From Blautia sp. (GTDB taxonomy: Bacteria; Bacillota; Clostridia; Lachnospirales; Lachnospiraceae): a stretch of DNA of 64,000 bases. The position numbers and the translations under genes are program-made. Below the pieces are notes generated by a model. That model saw only the letters and a list, made by a program, of their open reading frames with translations, did no database searches and was not told the origin of the DNA. How positions within the stretch are numbered: the first letter of the stretch is position 1; each line of letters opens with the position of its first letter. Shown here one piece after another: positions 1 to 7,486 of this stretch. The stretch is from NCBI GenBank assembly GCA_026169535.1, contig JAPFCU010000016.1, positions 1-64,000 of the forward strand. Reading direction: 5' to 3'.

Positions 1-497
1 GTATTTACCTGTTTGCTTCCTTTAGCTACTTCGAGTTCTTTCTCTGCAATCTGTTTTTCTTCTTCTTCACTGTAGAAGTTGATTTTTACAGTTTCTTTCT
101 TCTCTGTAGCCTTGCGCACTGCTGCATAGACATAGCCATCATTAATATCTAAATCTCCGGTAATTACCAGTTCATAACCTTCCGGTACAAAATCTGTAAG
201 TGCACTGGTATTTACCTGTTTGCTTTCTTTAGCTACTTCGAGTTCTTTCTCTGCAATCTGTTTTTCTTCTTCTTCGCTGTAGAAGCTAATCTTTACAGTT
301 TTCTTCTGTTCTGCCGCCTTACGTACTGCTGCATAGATATAACCACCACTAATCGCTACATCTCCAGTGATTTTCAGCTCGTAGCCTTCTGGTACAAGGT
401 CTGCAAATTCACTGGCATTGATCTGTGTAGTTCCTTTATCTACTTCGATCTCCTTCTCTGCAATCTGTTTTTCTTCTTCTTCGCTGTAGAAGTTGAT
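1..497 (-). repeat. 207-bp tandem repeats coding 69-residue units
   Basis: The segment coding SEEEEKQIAEKE recurs with the serine codon at 483-485, 276-278 and 69-71, so the period is exactly 207 bp. Units are nearly identical at the DNA level, with clustered changes such as INASEF versus VNTSAL. The array is cut by the window edge. Confidence 0.9.
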
Positions 498-770
498 CTT
501 TACAGTCTCCTTCTGTACTGTTGCCACATCTTCTTCGCCGTCAGCTGCTGTCTCTGCCACGTCTTCTTCGCTGTCAGTTTCTGTCTCAGTTTCTGTCTCA
601 GTTTCTGTCTCAGTTTCTGTCTCAGTTTCTGTCTCAGTTTCTGTCTCATCCTCAGCCACTGCTTCAAGTGCGGTATCCATAGATGCTGCTGTAACACCTA
701 CAGTACTTGTTAAAGCAACAGAAGAGCTGAGACCGATCATAAGAAGTTTTCTTACTACTTTGTTTTTCAT
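1..770 (-). CDS. Secreted repeat protein, N-terminal part (runs off the left edge)
   Basis: I do not recognise the family. The frame is open from an ATG at 768-770 to the left edge (256 residues visible). It starts with a Sec signal peptide (MKNKVVRKLLMIG..., hydrophobic core, likely cut near VTAAS). A 24-residue alternating Thr-Glu stretch follows, then a Ser/Glu/Asp-rich linker. After that come tandem 69-residue units, each with FYSEEEEKQIAEKE, VPEGYEL, ITGD and YAAVRKA. Two junctions are visible, exactly 207 bp apart. GGAGG sits just upstream of the start. The likely role is a surface or secreted protein, anchored or released by a C-terminus outside the window. Its promoter holds a G9 tract (separate entry). 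The product is an inference; the repeats and signal peptide are seen directly. Confidence 0.8.
   Translation of the reverse strand, partial: MKNKVVRKLLMIGLSSSVALTSTVGVTAASMDTALEAVAEDETETETETETETETETETETETETDSEEDVAETAADGEEDVATVQKETVKINFYSEEEEKQIAEKEIEVDKGTTQINASEFADLVPEGYELKITGDVAISGGYIYAAVRKAAEQKKTVKISFYSEEEEKQIAEKELEVAKESKQVNTSALTDFVPEGYELVITGDLDINDGYVYAAVRKATEKKETVKINFYSEEEEKQIAEKELEVAKGSKQVN
576..647 (-). repeat. 12-bp tandem repeat coding Thr-Glu pairs
   Basis: Six in-frame copies of a 12-bp unit (cagtttctgtct on the + strand) encode a run of 24 alternating Thr and Glu residues right after the signal peptide. Units of 12 bp allow copy-number change without frameshift. Confidence 0.9.
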
Positions 771-829
771 AGCCTCTTTTCCTCCATCTCTACATGAGGG
801 CAAAACGCCCCTACTTATATATCATTTCT

Positions 830-859
830 ATTATACCCCCCCCCGTATATTTTTGTCAA
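830..859 (-). promoter_or_regulatory. Promoter of the repeat protein with a G9 tract in its spacer
   Basis: Read on the minus strand there is a perfect TTGACA (854-859), an 18-bp spacer, and a perfect TATAAT (830-835). The half of the spacer next to the -10 box is nine consecutive G (836-844). Transcription would start near 823, giving a leader of about 50 nt that ends in GGAGG and the ATG at 770. Slippage by one base would change the -35/-10 distance to 17 or 19. Confidence 0.85.
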
Positions 860-947
860 TGGTACTTAAATGGCTTTTATTTGCACAATCGTCCGTAAAT
901 TTTGTCCACATTATTTTCATATTTCATGTTTATTATCCACATATCTT

Positions 948-1817
948 TCAGCATTCCATCAAATACTCCCGGGCTTCTTTCTCTGTAAGCTCGCATTTGT
1001 CCATTAACTGTTTCAGGATCTTTTCATCGGATAATCCGCTTTCGCGCGATATTTCTATCAGCATCCTTATACGTCCTTCCTTGCGTCCTTCCTCTATTCC
1101 TTCTTCATGAGACTTTTCTTTTTCCCATGCGATTACATCTTCAAATCTCATAAACTCCTCCCTGATCTCCGGCAGAACCTTCACCCGTTCCACACACCTG
1201 TGCAGGTTCCTGATATCTTCATTTACCACATTTTTCTCCGTGCTTTCCATCATATATTTCAGCATGGCCCGGATTTCCGGTGTTCCGCCCTTTTTCCCTT
1301 TGGTATTAAAATAATAGAATACCAGTCCGTCATCGTACTTCAGCCCTGGTTCTTCCCGGCAGCTGTTGCTTACAGTATAGATCATCTGATCTTTTCCAAA
1401 AGGATCATATTCCGTGATCGTCAGTACAAAAAGATTCGGAGGGTTTCCAAAATCCCTGTCTCCGCTTCTTATGTAACGGCTGTCTATCTTTGCCTGATAA
1501 AAACGGTTATGTTTTGGAAAATATTTTTCTTTCCTCAGATGAGGTTCTACATCATACACATTCAGCGACGGAAGTGTTTCTTTATCCTCCAGGGGTTCTT
1601 TTACCTCTACGTCCATACGGATCCCCCGCATTTCCGGTGTACAGGGCAGTATCGTCTTCTGTGCTGTTATCTGAATCTCTCCCAGTTCTTTCTGGAGCAG
1701 TACTGAAAGCACAGTTCTGCAAAATTCCTTTCCCACTTCCTCGTCAGAAGCGGCGGCACTGAACATAAAATCATCCAGTACGTTTAAGTCTTCAAGTTTC
1801 CGTTTTTTATAAGCCAT
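948..1817 (-). CDS. Rpn-family recombination-promoting nuclease / PD-(D/E)XK transposase-like protein
   Basis: 289 residues. The N-terminal two thirds match the Rpn (YhgA-like) PD-(D/E)XK family. RGIRMDVEV supplies the first acidic residue and VYDVEPH the second strand. These are followed by the family's RFYQAKID, the LFVLTI strand, and DPFG...YTV. The usual ExQ after YDIE is EPH here, a form I associate with Lachnospiraceae members. The C-terminus is a charged coiled coil (EEGIEEGRKEGR), also typical. Family members cut DNA and stimulate recombination; many genomes carry several scattered copies. It stands alone, with GGGAG in front of the ATG. The family call is firm; activity is not proven by sequence. 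Confidence 0.8.
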   Translation of the reverse strand: MAYKKRKLEDLNVLDDFMFSAAASDEEVGKEFCRTVLSVLLQKELGEIQITAQKTILPCTPEMRGIRMDVEVKEPLEDKETLPSLNVYDVEPHLRKEKYFPKHNRFYQAKIDSRYIRSGDRDFGNPPNLFVLTITEYDPFGKDQMIYTVSNSCREEPGLKYDDGLVFYYFNTKGKKGGTPEIRAMLKYMMESTEKNVVNEDIRNLHRCVERVKVLPEIREEFMRFEDVIAWEKEKSHEEGIEEGRKEGRIRMLIEISRESGLSDEKILKQLMDKCELTEKEAREYLMEC

Positions 1818-2149
1818 ATTTTCTCCCTTTCCAGCTGCCCGGAAAAGGACATACTCCTTCGGTGCGTCTTCCCGGCTCAGCCAACATAAAATTTACAGTC
1901 ATGTGAAAATGTCGGCGATATGCCCGAATTACGTCCTCCAGAATCTGCAGAAATGCAGAGGACTTATGATCATTGTCACAAAAGCTCCGATAGTATAAGC
2001 TATTCTTATGTGATGATAATAGCGCATGATTTTTCAGATGTCAACAGGTTCTAAACAAGAAATGTAAGAATATTTCGACAAAATTCGACAAATCATTCTG
2101 TCCAAAGCTTTAATATTTGAAAAGATTTTTCTTTTAAACTTTTAAAAAA
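1818..2149. other. Non-coding stretch upstream of the Rpn gene
   Basis: No convincing gene. On the minus strand it holds a small GC-rich hairpin (CTGCA repeats, about 1940-1965). Close to the Rpn start lies a segment containing GCACCGAAGGAGTA (about 1855-1875), which resembles the core of glycine aptamers. The rest of that aptamer (CUCUCAGGC arm) is missing, so no riboswitch is called. Confidence 0.3.
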
Positions 2150-2186
2150 GCTCTTTCTCAGAATAGTTTCATTTCTGAGAAAGAGC
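2150..2186 (-). terminator. Intrinsic terminator of the DUF4364 gene
   Basis: Perfect 14-bp arms (2150-2163 and 2173-2186) around a 9-nt loop, followed on the minus strand by six T. It lies about 55 bp after the DUF4364 stop. Confidence 0.9.
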
Positions 2187-2241
2187 ACAAAAATGCTGTT
2201 TGTTTTTTCACGAGATATCGCTGTTAATATAGAAAGGAATA

Positions 2242-2754
2242 TCAGATTAATTCTCCCATAAGCGAAGTATAAATATCCTGACACTTCTGAGGCCAATTTC
2301 TGCAGATTGCCCGCGCAGCTTCTTTATTTGGCGCTGCAAGAGTCAGATCCATGATCGTCATATCTTTTTCGATCAGCTGGCACCGGACTGCATATCCTCC
2401 CTGAGGCGTAGTGTAATAATCTGCCGGCATAAGGATCCTATCCGGAATCCGGCATCCATAATCTTTCAAAAACTCATCTATTTCCTTTTTAATATCGGAG
2501 GACAGATCCTGTTCAAAGTAAGACAGAGTATCCCGTCCTTCCTCTGTCAGCTCATAGTGGGAACTGTTGGATACTGTCCGCCGTTTCAAAAGTCCCGTTT
2601 CTACCAGTTCTGACAGCACCTGCTGGAGATGAAGATAGTCTGTATATTCACGGTCAAGTATGAATTCTGATATTTGGGAATTTGTAAGTTCCTGTCTAGA
2701 ATTCTGCGCCATATATAGTACGATAAGCTTATAAATTGTAAATGGTTCAGCCAT
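2242..2754 (-). CDS. DUF4364 family protein
   Basis: 170 residues, matching the clostridial DUF4364 family. The N-terminal half looks like a winged helix: YKLIVLYM, then LTNSQISEFIL, a recognition-helix-like stretch, and TVSNSSHYELTEEG as the wing. The C-terminal half is a mixed alpha/beta domain without known motifs. A DNA-binding regulatory role is often assumed for the family but has not been shown to my knowledge. It begins 23 bp after the radical SAM gene and ends at a strong terminator, so it is the last gene of the run from the deacetylase onward. The overlapping 67-residue frame at 2093-2296 is a shadow. Confidence 0.85.
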   Translation of the reverse strand: MAEPFTIYKLIVLYMAQNSRQELTNSQISEFILDREYTDYLHLQQVLSELVETGLLKRRTVSNSSHYELTEEGRDTLSYFEQDLSSDIKKEIDEFLKDYGCRIPDRILMPADYYTTPQGGYAVRCQLIEKDMTIMDLTLAAPNKEAARAICRNWPQKCQDIYTSLMGELI

Positions 2755-2776
2755 TTGTTTGTCACCTCTTTCTCAA

Positions 2777-3742
2777 TTACAGCGAAGTACCAAGCTGTTT
2801 TCCCTGCCAGGTGTCCCGTTCTTTCATTCTGTGATGAAGCATATTCAGGACTTCTCTTTTCCTTCCGGCCCACAAAGGCGCCAAAAGCAGTTCCTTTGGT
2901 CCATCCCCTGTGATCCGGTGTATCACAATCTCCGGGTCCAGATTTTCCAGACAGTCGATCACCAGATCCAGGTACTCGTCTCTTTCATATACAGAGAACT
3001 TCCCTGCAAGATAATCATATTCCAGATCAGTTCCTTTCAGAACATGGAGAAGCTGCAGCTTGATTCCCTGAATGTTTTTCTCATTCAGATAACGCATAGT
3101 ATCAAGAATATCTGAGCGGCTTTCCCCCGGAAGTCCCAGGATTGTATGAACGATCACTTCCAGTTTCCGGCAATGCAATTCCTTTACTGCCTGATCAAAG
3201 CATTCCAGCCTGTATCCTCTCCTGATATACTGGGCTGTCTTTTCATGGATTGTCTGTAATCCCAGTTCCACCCATACCGGTTTCACCTGATTCAGTTCTT
3301 CCAGAAGTGCCAGCACATCATTGCCCAGACAATCCGGTCTGGTGCCTATAGACAGTGCTACAATCTTTGGATGAGCTATGGCTTCTGTAAAAATTTTTTT
3401 TAAATATTCTGTTGGAGCATACGTATTCGTGTACGCCTGAAAATACGCAATATATTTCTGTATCGGACGTTTCCCGGACAGAACTGCGATCTGACTTTCA
3501 ATCTGATCGGTAACCGAAAGAGCTGCATCTGCGGCAAAATCTCCGCTTCCCCCTTCACTGCAGAAAATACATCCCCTTTTTCCCAGCGTACCGTCTCTGT
3601 TGGGGCAGGACATTCCTCCATTTAAAGTTACTTTATATACCTTTTCTCCAAAACGCTCCCTGAGCATATAGTCCAGGGAGCGATAGGGTTTTCCGTTCCA
3701 GCTTTTATGCTGTTCCCGGTTTTCTCTGTTCTGTTCAGTCAT
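2777..3742 (-). CDS. TIGR01212-family radical SAM protein (YhcC-like)
   Basis: 321 residues. The N-terminus has the family signature SCPNRDGTLGKRGCIFC, giving the three cysteines (C-x11-C-x2-C) for the [4Fe-4S] cluster that cleaves SAM. AYFQAYTNTYAP and SIGTRPDCL follow, with GLQT in the barrel, as in E. coli YhcC relatives. The substrate is unknown; the fold is that of the Elp3/MiaB-type radical SAM group. Its ATG overlaps the stop of the upstream yesL-like gene by one base (TGATG), so the two are probably translationally coupled. The family assignment is strong. Confidence 0.9.
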   Translation of the reverse strand: MTEQNRENREQHKSWNGKPYRSLDYMLRERFGEKVYKVTLNGGMSCPNRDGTLGKRGCIFCSEGGSGDFAADAALSVTDQIESQIAVLSGKRPIQKYIAYFQAYTNTYAPTEYLKKIFTEAIAHPKIVALSIGTRPDCLGNDVLALLEELNQVKPVWVELGLQTIHEKTAQYIRRGYRLECFDQAVKELHCRKLEVIVHTILGLPGESRSDILDTMRYLNEKNIQGIKLQLLHVLKGTDLEYDYLAGKFSVYERDEYLDLVIDCLENLDPEIVIHRITGDGPKELLLAPLWAGRKREVLNMLHHRMKERDTWQGKQLGTSL

Positions 3743-4407
3743 CAGGATATTACCTCTGTTCCCTCTGAAGCATCTGCTTCCTCCGGAATATATTTATCAA
3801 AGATCCTAACAAAAAAATGTGAGTTACAGTATGCTGCAAGCGCCGGTCCGATAAGAATAAGCACAAGAATCAGGAACATCTGCACCTGAAATGATGGAAT
3901 AAAAAGGATCAGAAGCGGACTTGCACAAACAGCAAGCATCAAAAACGTATAGGGTAAATGACGGATTCCCATTAAAAGTGCATTCTTAAAGGTATTTTTA
4001 ACAGAGTTATAAAACTTTGCCAGCACCGGATACAGATACAGTAAAATGATCACATAGATCATGGTAAACAAAGCAAAAATCATTGCCAGGATTTTTCCCA
4101 TTGGATCTGCCATAGCTTTGGTAATGCGGGTATCCAGATAAAGAAGCGCCGCTGCTGCCAGCATGATCAGATTTATCACTGTTGCCTGTCTGAAGTTCTG
4201 TTTAAAGGATTTAAAAAAGCTCCGGAAAATATAGGATTCTTCATTTCTTGCCATTTTCAGGGTTACATAATAAAGTGCTGTCAGCGATGCCCCTGCGGTA
4301 ATGACAGGAATACAGCAGATTATGCATAAGATATTCAGCATACAGAGATCTGCCAGTCTTCCCATAAAAACAAAAAATTTATTATCCATATTAAAAAAAC
4401 GGCCCAT
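3742..4407 (-). CDS. YesL-like DUF624 membrane protein
   Basis: 221 residues with about five hydrophobic segments. The N-terminal pattern MGRFFNMDNKFFVFMGRLADL, followed by NILCIICCIPVITAGAS, is the DUF624/YesL signature. Some family members sit in carbohydrate-utilisation operons and may assist transport. Here the neighbours are a radical SAM enzyme and a polysaccharide deacetylase, so no sugar link can be drawn. GGAGAGG lies four bases before the ATG. The function is unknown. Confidence 0.85.
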   Translation of the reverse strand: MGRFFNMDNKFFVFMGRLADLCMLNILCIICCIPVITAGASLTALYYVTLKMARNEESYIFRSFFKSFKQNFRQATVINLIMLAAAALLYLDTRITKAMADPMGKILAMIFALFTMIYVIILLYLYPVLAKFYNSVKNTFKNALLMGIRHLPYTFLMLAVCASPLLILFIPSFQVQMFLILVLILIGPALAAYCNSHFFVRIFDKYIPEEADASEGTEVIS

Positions 4408-4480
4408 AATACCTCTCCTTTATGTACTTCTTTCTTTTGTCCAGTAACAGTATATCTAAAAAAGACAGAAAAAGCAAGCA

Positions 4481-5212
4481 TCACGGCAGAATAAGACGGT
4501 CAACTGTTACAAATCTGCATCCTTCCTCTGTAAGCTCATCGACAATTTTCAGGGCAGCCTCTACAGTAGCCGCATACTCGTCATGCATCAGAAGAATAGA
4601 TCCATTCTTTACATTTTCCCTTACTATCTGGATTATAGAATCCACATTTTGCGTTTTCCAGTCAAGGGTATCAATATTCCAAAAAACCGGTATCATCTCC
4701 ACCTGAAGTTCCATTTCCTCATTCCATGCTCCATAGGGAGGTCTCATGTAAACAGGGTATTTTCCTGTAATCTCATAAATTCTGTTATTTGTTCGCAGAA
4801 TCTCCTCTTTTGCCTGTTTTTCCGGGATTCTGTCAAGCTGCACATGATGAAACGTATGATTTCCTATCAGATGCCCCTCTCTGTACATTCTTTTTACAAG
4901 CGCTTCATTTCCCTCAAGGCTTTTTCCCAGGAGAAAAAAAGATGCTTTTACATTTCTTTTCTTTAAACCGTCCAAAAGCTCTGCTGTATATTTTTTACTT
5001 GGTCCGTCATCAAAGGTCAAAGCCACGAGAGGAGGGTCCAAAGCATCCTGCACCAGTTTCAGCATCCCCTCTCCTGCTATTACACGGGCAGCTGTATCCA
5101 CACTCTCCCGTAATCTATTTGGATTTATCCACCCCAGGAACAAAAATATCACAAAAATAATCAGAATCCATACAGCAATGATTTTCCCGTACTGCCTGCG
5201 TACTTTTTTCAT
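4481..5212 (-). CDS. Membrane-anchored polysaccharide deacetylase (NodB domain)
   Basis: 243 residues. An N-terminal signal anchor (IIAVWILIIFVIFLFLGWI) is followed by a NodB homology domain. Motif 1 is LTFDDGPS (catalytic base and metal Asp), motif 2 is HLIGNHTFHH (metal His residues), motif 3 is RPPYG, and the C-terminal motif is ILLMHD. All catalytic positions are present, so it should remove N-acetyl groups from a wall polymer, most likely peptidoglycan, on the outer face of the membrane. Relatives include PgdA and PdaA/PdaB, and sequence alone does not say which. It is monocistronic or the first gene before the yesL-like gene 73 bp away. Confidence 0.85.
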   Translation of the reverse strand: MKKVRRQYGKIIAVWILIIFVIFLFLGWINPNRLRESVDTAARVIAGEGMLKLVQDALDPPLVALTFDDGPSKKYTAELLDGLKKRNVKASFFLLGKSLEGNEALVKRMYREGHLIGNHTFHHVQLDRIPEKQAKEEILRTNNRIYEITGKYPVYMRPPYGAWNEEMELQVEMIPVFWNIDTLDWKTQNVDSIIQIVRENVKNGSILLMHDEYAATVEAALKIVDELTEEGCRFVTVDRLILP

Positions 5213-5267
5213 AAACTGCTCCTGCTGTTTTCTTCTCTGGACAGTATATGCTCTGCCCCATAAAAAA

Positions 5268-5301
5268 TACCGGAGTCCTCACTCTTTGAGAATCCCCGGT
5301 A
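5268..5301 (-). terminator. Terminator after the cytidylate-kinase-like gene
   Basis: An imperfect hairpin (ACCGG arms plus inner pairing) is followed on the minus strand by a T-rich run at 5262-5268. It lies just after the stop at 5316. Confidence 0.65.
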
Positions 5302-5315
5302 CCTTTTTCATCTGT

Positions 5316-5942
5316 TTATTTACCAAACATAATCTTAAGCTGTGCTTCAATGGCTTCTGCACATTTTTCGAATCCAAGCTTTCCGCTGTTCAGACAGAGA
5401 TCATAATTTGTCGCATCATTCCACGTACCGCCAGTAAATCTGCGGTAATACTCCTGTTTTCTTTTATCATCTTTCAAAAGGAATTTTTCTATATCCTCTC
5501 TGGATCCGGAAATCTTCTCAGATGCCTGCTCTACTCGAAATTCCCAGGGTGCATGGATAAATACACGAAGGGTATTCGGGCGGTCCTTCATAACATAATT
5601 GACACAGCGTCCTACAATCACATAAGATTCCTTTTCTGCAAGATCATTTACGATCTTGGCCTGATAGCTGAAAATATTCTCATCTGAGATAAACTCTTTA
5701 CTGTCCGGCTGATGAAGCTTTCCTCTGTATATGGTGCTTTTGGTAAACAACGACGGCTTTACGCTGTCTCCGCCTTCTACCTTTCCAAAAAGCTTCAGAT
5801 CAATTCCGCTCTCATCGGAAGCCATACGAATGATCTCTTTGTCGTAAAAAGAAATCCCCAGCTTCTCTGCAAGCATTTTTCCTACCGTACGACCGCCGCT
5901 TCCATACTGCCTTGCGATGGAAATCACAATATTTTCATCCAT
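5316..5942 (-). CDS. Cytidylate-kinase-like P-loop protein
   Basis: 208 residues. The N-terminus ISIARQYGSGGRTVGKMLAEKL is the P-loop of the cytidylate-kinase-like family common in clostridia. SFYDKEII follows, then a lid-like segment and YVIVGRCVNYV. It differs from true CMP kinase (Cmk, usually fused to or next to rpsA in this group), so the nucleotide substrate is uncertain. The ATG at 5942 is chosen because GGAGGAAAGAAA directly precedes it; the frame extends upstream without a ribosome site. It lies 55 bp after livF and may be read through from the liv operon, but nothing in its sequence links it to transport. Confidence 0.8.
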   Translation of the reverse strand: MDENIVISIARQYGSGGRTVGKMLAEKLGISFYDKEIIRMASDESGIDLKLFGKVEGGDSVKPSLFTKSTIYRGKLHQPDSKEFISDENIFSYQAKIVNDLAEKESYVIVGRCVNYVMKDRPNTLRVFIHAPWEFRVEQASEKISGSREDIEKFLLKDDKRKQEYYRRFTGGTWNDATNYDLCLNSGKLGFEKCAEAIEAQLKIMFGK

Positions 5943-5997
5943 TTTCTTTCCTCCTTGCATGATCCCCGGCAAAGCTCCGGGTCTGCCCTGCTGTCTT

Positions 5998-6708
5998 TTA
6001 TTCACCCAGATATGCCTTCTGGACAGCCTCATTATGAAGAAGATCCTCAGCTTTTCCTTCCAGAGTGATATTTCCTGTTTCCAGTACATATGCCCTATCT
6101 GCAATAGAAAGAGCCTTCTTTGCATTCTGCTCTACCAGAAGAACTGTGGTACCGCCTTCACTTACATCCTTAATGATATTAAAAATCTCATTTACAAAAA
6201 TTGGTGAAAGTCCCATAGACGGCTCGTCCATCAAAATAATCCTTGGTTTGCTCATCAGGGCACGCCCCATGGCAAGCATCTGCTGCTCTCCACCTGAAAG
6301 AGTTCCTGAACGCTGACCCTGACGTTCCTTCAGTCTTGGAAATCTCTTGTATACCATTTCAAGACTTTCTGCAATTTCATTTTTGTCTTTACGTGTATAT
6401 GCACCCATGAGAAGATTTTCATATACAGTCATATCCGAAAACACACGTCTTCCTTCCGGAACATGAGCCATCCCCATTTCTACGATCTTATGTGCAGGCA
6501 CCTTTGTCAGATCTTTGCCCTCAAACATAATACTTCCGGATTTTGCCTGAAGGATTCCTGTAAGTGTCTGGAGTGTAGTTGTCTTTCCGGCACCGTTGGC
6601 ACCGATCAGAGCAATGACCTCTCCCTGGTTTACTTCAAAGGAAATCCCCTTCAGAGCCTGGATCACACCATAATATACCTGAAGATCCTTTACTTCCAGC
6701 ATTGCCAT
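5998..6708 (-). CDS. livF: Branched-chain amino-acid ABC transporter ATP-binding protein LivF
   Basis: 236 residues. Walker A is GANGAGKTT, the signature is LSGGEQQMLAMGRAL, Walker B is IILMDEPSMGLSP and the switch region is VLLVEQNA. The order and the PEGRRVFSDMTVYENL stretch are diagnostic of LivF, the second ATPase of HAAT-family importers, which works as a heterodimer with LivG on the cytoplasmic face. AGGAGG stands nine bases before the first ATG. It is the last transporter gene of the five-gene unit livK-H-M-G-F. Confidence 0.95.
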   Translation of the reverse strand: MAMLEVKDLQVYYGVIQALKGISFEVNQGEVIALIGANGAGKTTTLQTLTGILQAKSGSIMFEGKDLTKVPAHKIVEMGMAHVPEGRRVFSDMTVYENLLMGAYTRKDKNEIAESLEMVYKRFPRLKERQGQRSGTLSGGEQQMLAMGRALMSKPRIILMDEPSMGLSPIFVNEIFNIIKDVSEGGTTVLLVEQNAKKALSIADRAYVLETGNITLEGKAEDLLHNEAVQKAYLGE

Positions 6709-6721
6709 AACCGATTTCCTC

Positions 6722-7486
6722 CTATTCTCCCAGATATGCTGTAATAACCTGTGGATTATTCAGTACCTCTGAAGTTTCCCCCTGAGTCAGAACCTGACCA
6801 AAGTTCAGAACTGTAAGCTTTTCACAGATACCGCCTACCAGTTTCATATCATGTTCTATCAGAAGTGTCGTCATATGGAAATGTTCCTGTACAAAACGAA
6901 TCGTGTCCATCAACTCCAGTGTTTCATTTGGGTTCATTCCTGCAGCCGGCTCATCCAGAAGGAGAAGCTTAGGCTCTGTTGCCAATGCACGGGCTATCTC
7001 CAGTTTTCGCTGTTTTCCATAAGGAAGATTTCCAGCAAGAAGATTGGCTTCCTTATCCAGATCAAAGACTTTTAAAATTTCCATAGCCTTTTCGTTCATT
7101 TCTTTTTCTACTTTAAAATATTTGGGCAGTCTCAAAACACCAGTGAGAACAGAATACTGATAGTGATTATGAAGCCCTGCTTTTACGTTATCCAGAACCG
7201 GCATGTCTTTAAACAAACGGATATTCTGGAAAGTACGGGCAATTCCAGCTTTGTTGATCTCAATAGTACTTTTTCCTGTGATATCCTGACCATCCAGCCG
7301 GATGATCCCCTCTGTAGGCTTATATACGCCTGTCAAAAGATTGAATACTGTAGTCTTACCGGCACCATTAGGGCCGATCAGACCATAAAGTTCTCCCTTT
7401 TCAATATTTAAATGAAAGCCGTCAACAGCCCGAAGACCGCCGAACTGAATTGACAGATGATTTACTTCCAGCATTGCCATAGTCAA
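6722..7486 (-). CDS. livG: Branched-chain amino-acid ABC transporter ATP-binding protein LivG
   Basis: 254 residues. Walker A is GPNGAGKTT, then the LivG-typical GIARTFQNIRLF, signature LPYGKQRKLEIARAL (a degenerate LSGGQ, normal for LivG), Walker B LLLLDEPAAGMNP, and LLIEHDM. It pairs with LivF to power uptake through LivH/LivM. Its ATG overlaps the livM stop by four bases (ATGA), which indicates coupled translation; livF follows after 13 bp. Confidence 0.95.
   Translation of the reverse strand: MTMAMLEVNHLSIQFGGLRAVDGFHLNIEKGELYGLIGPNGAGKTTVFNLLTGVYKPTEGIIRLDGQDITGKSTIEINKAGIARTFQNIRLFKDMPVLDNVKAGLHNHYQYSVLTGVLRLPKYFKVEKEMNEKAMEILKVFDLDKEANLLAGNLPYGKQRKLEIARALATEPKLLLLDEPAAGMNPNETLELMDTIRFVQEHFHMTTLLIEHDMKLVGGICEKLTVLNFGQVLTQGETSEVLNNPQVITAYLGE

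Noticed and set aside
493..1110. 205-residue + strand frame and the 65-residue minus frame at 500-697
   Set aside because: Both are shadows of the Thr-Glu repeat; they show low-complexity Ser-Val or Arg-Gln-Lys runs, and the true frame is the signal-peptide frame on the minus strand.
948..1817. Insertion sequence around the Rpn gene
   Set aside because: No terminal inverted repeats or target duplications are visible; the protein is a nuclease of the Rpn type.
2093..2296. 67-residue minus frame after DUF4364
   Set aside because: It overlaps the end of DUF4364 and runs through its terminator; no ribosome site.
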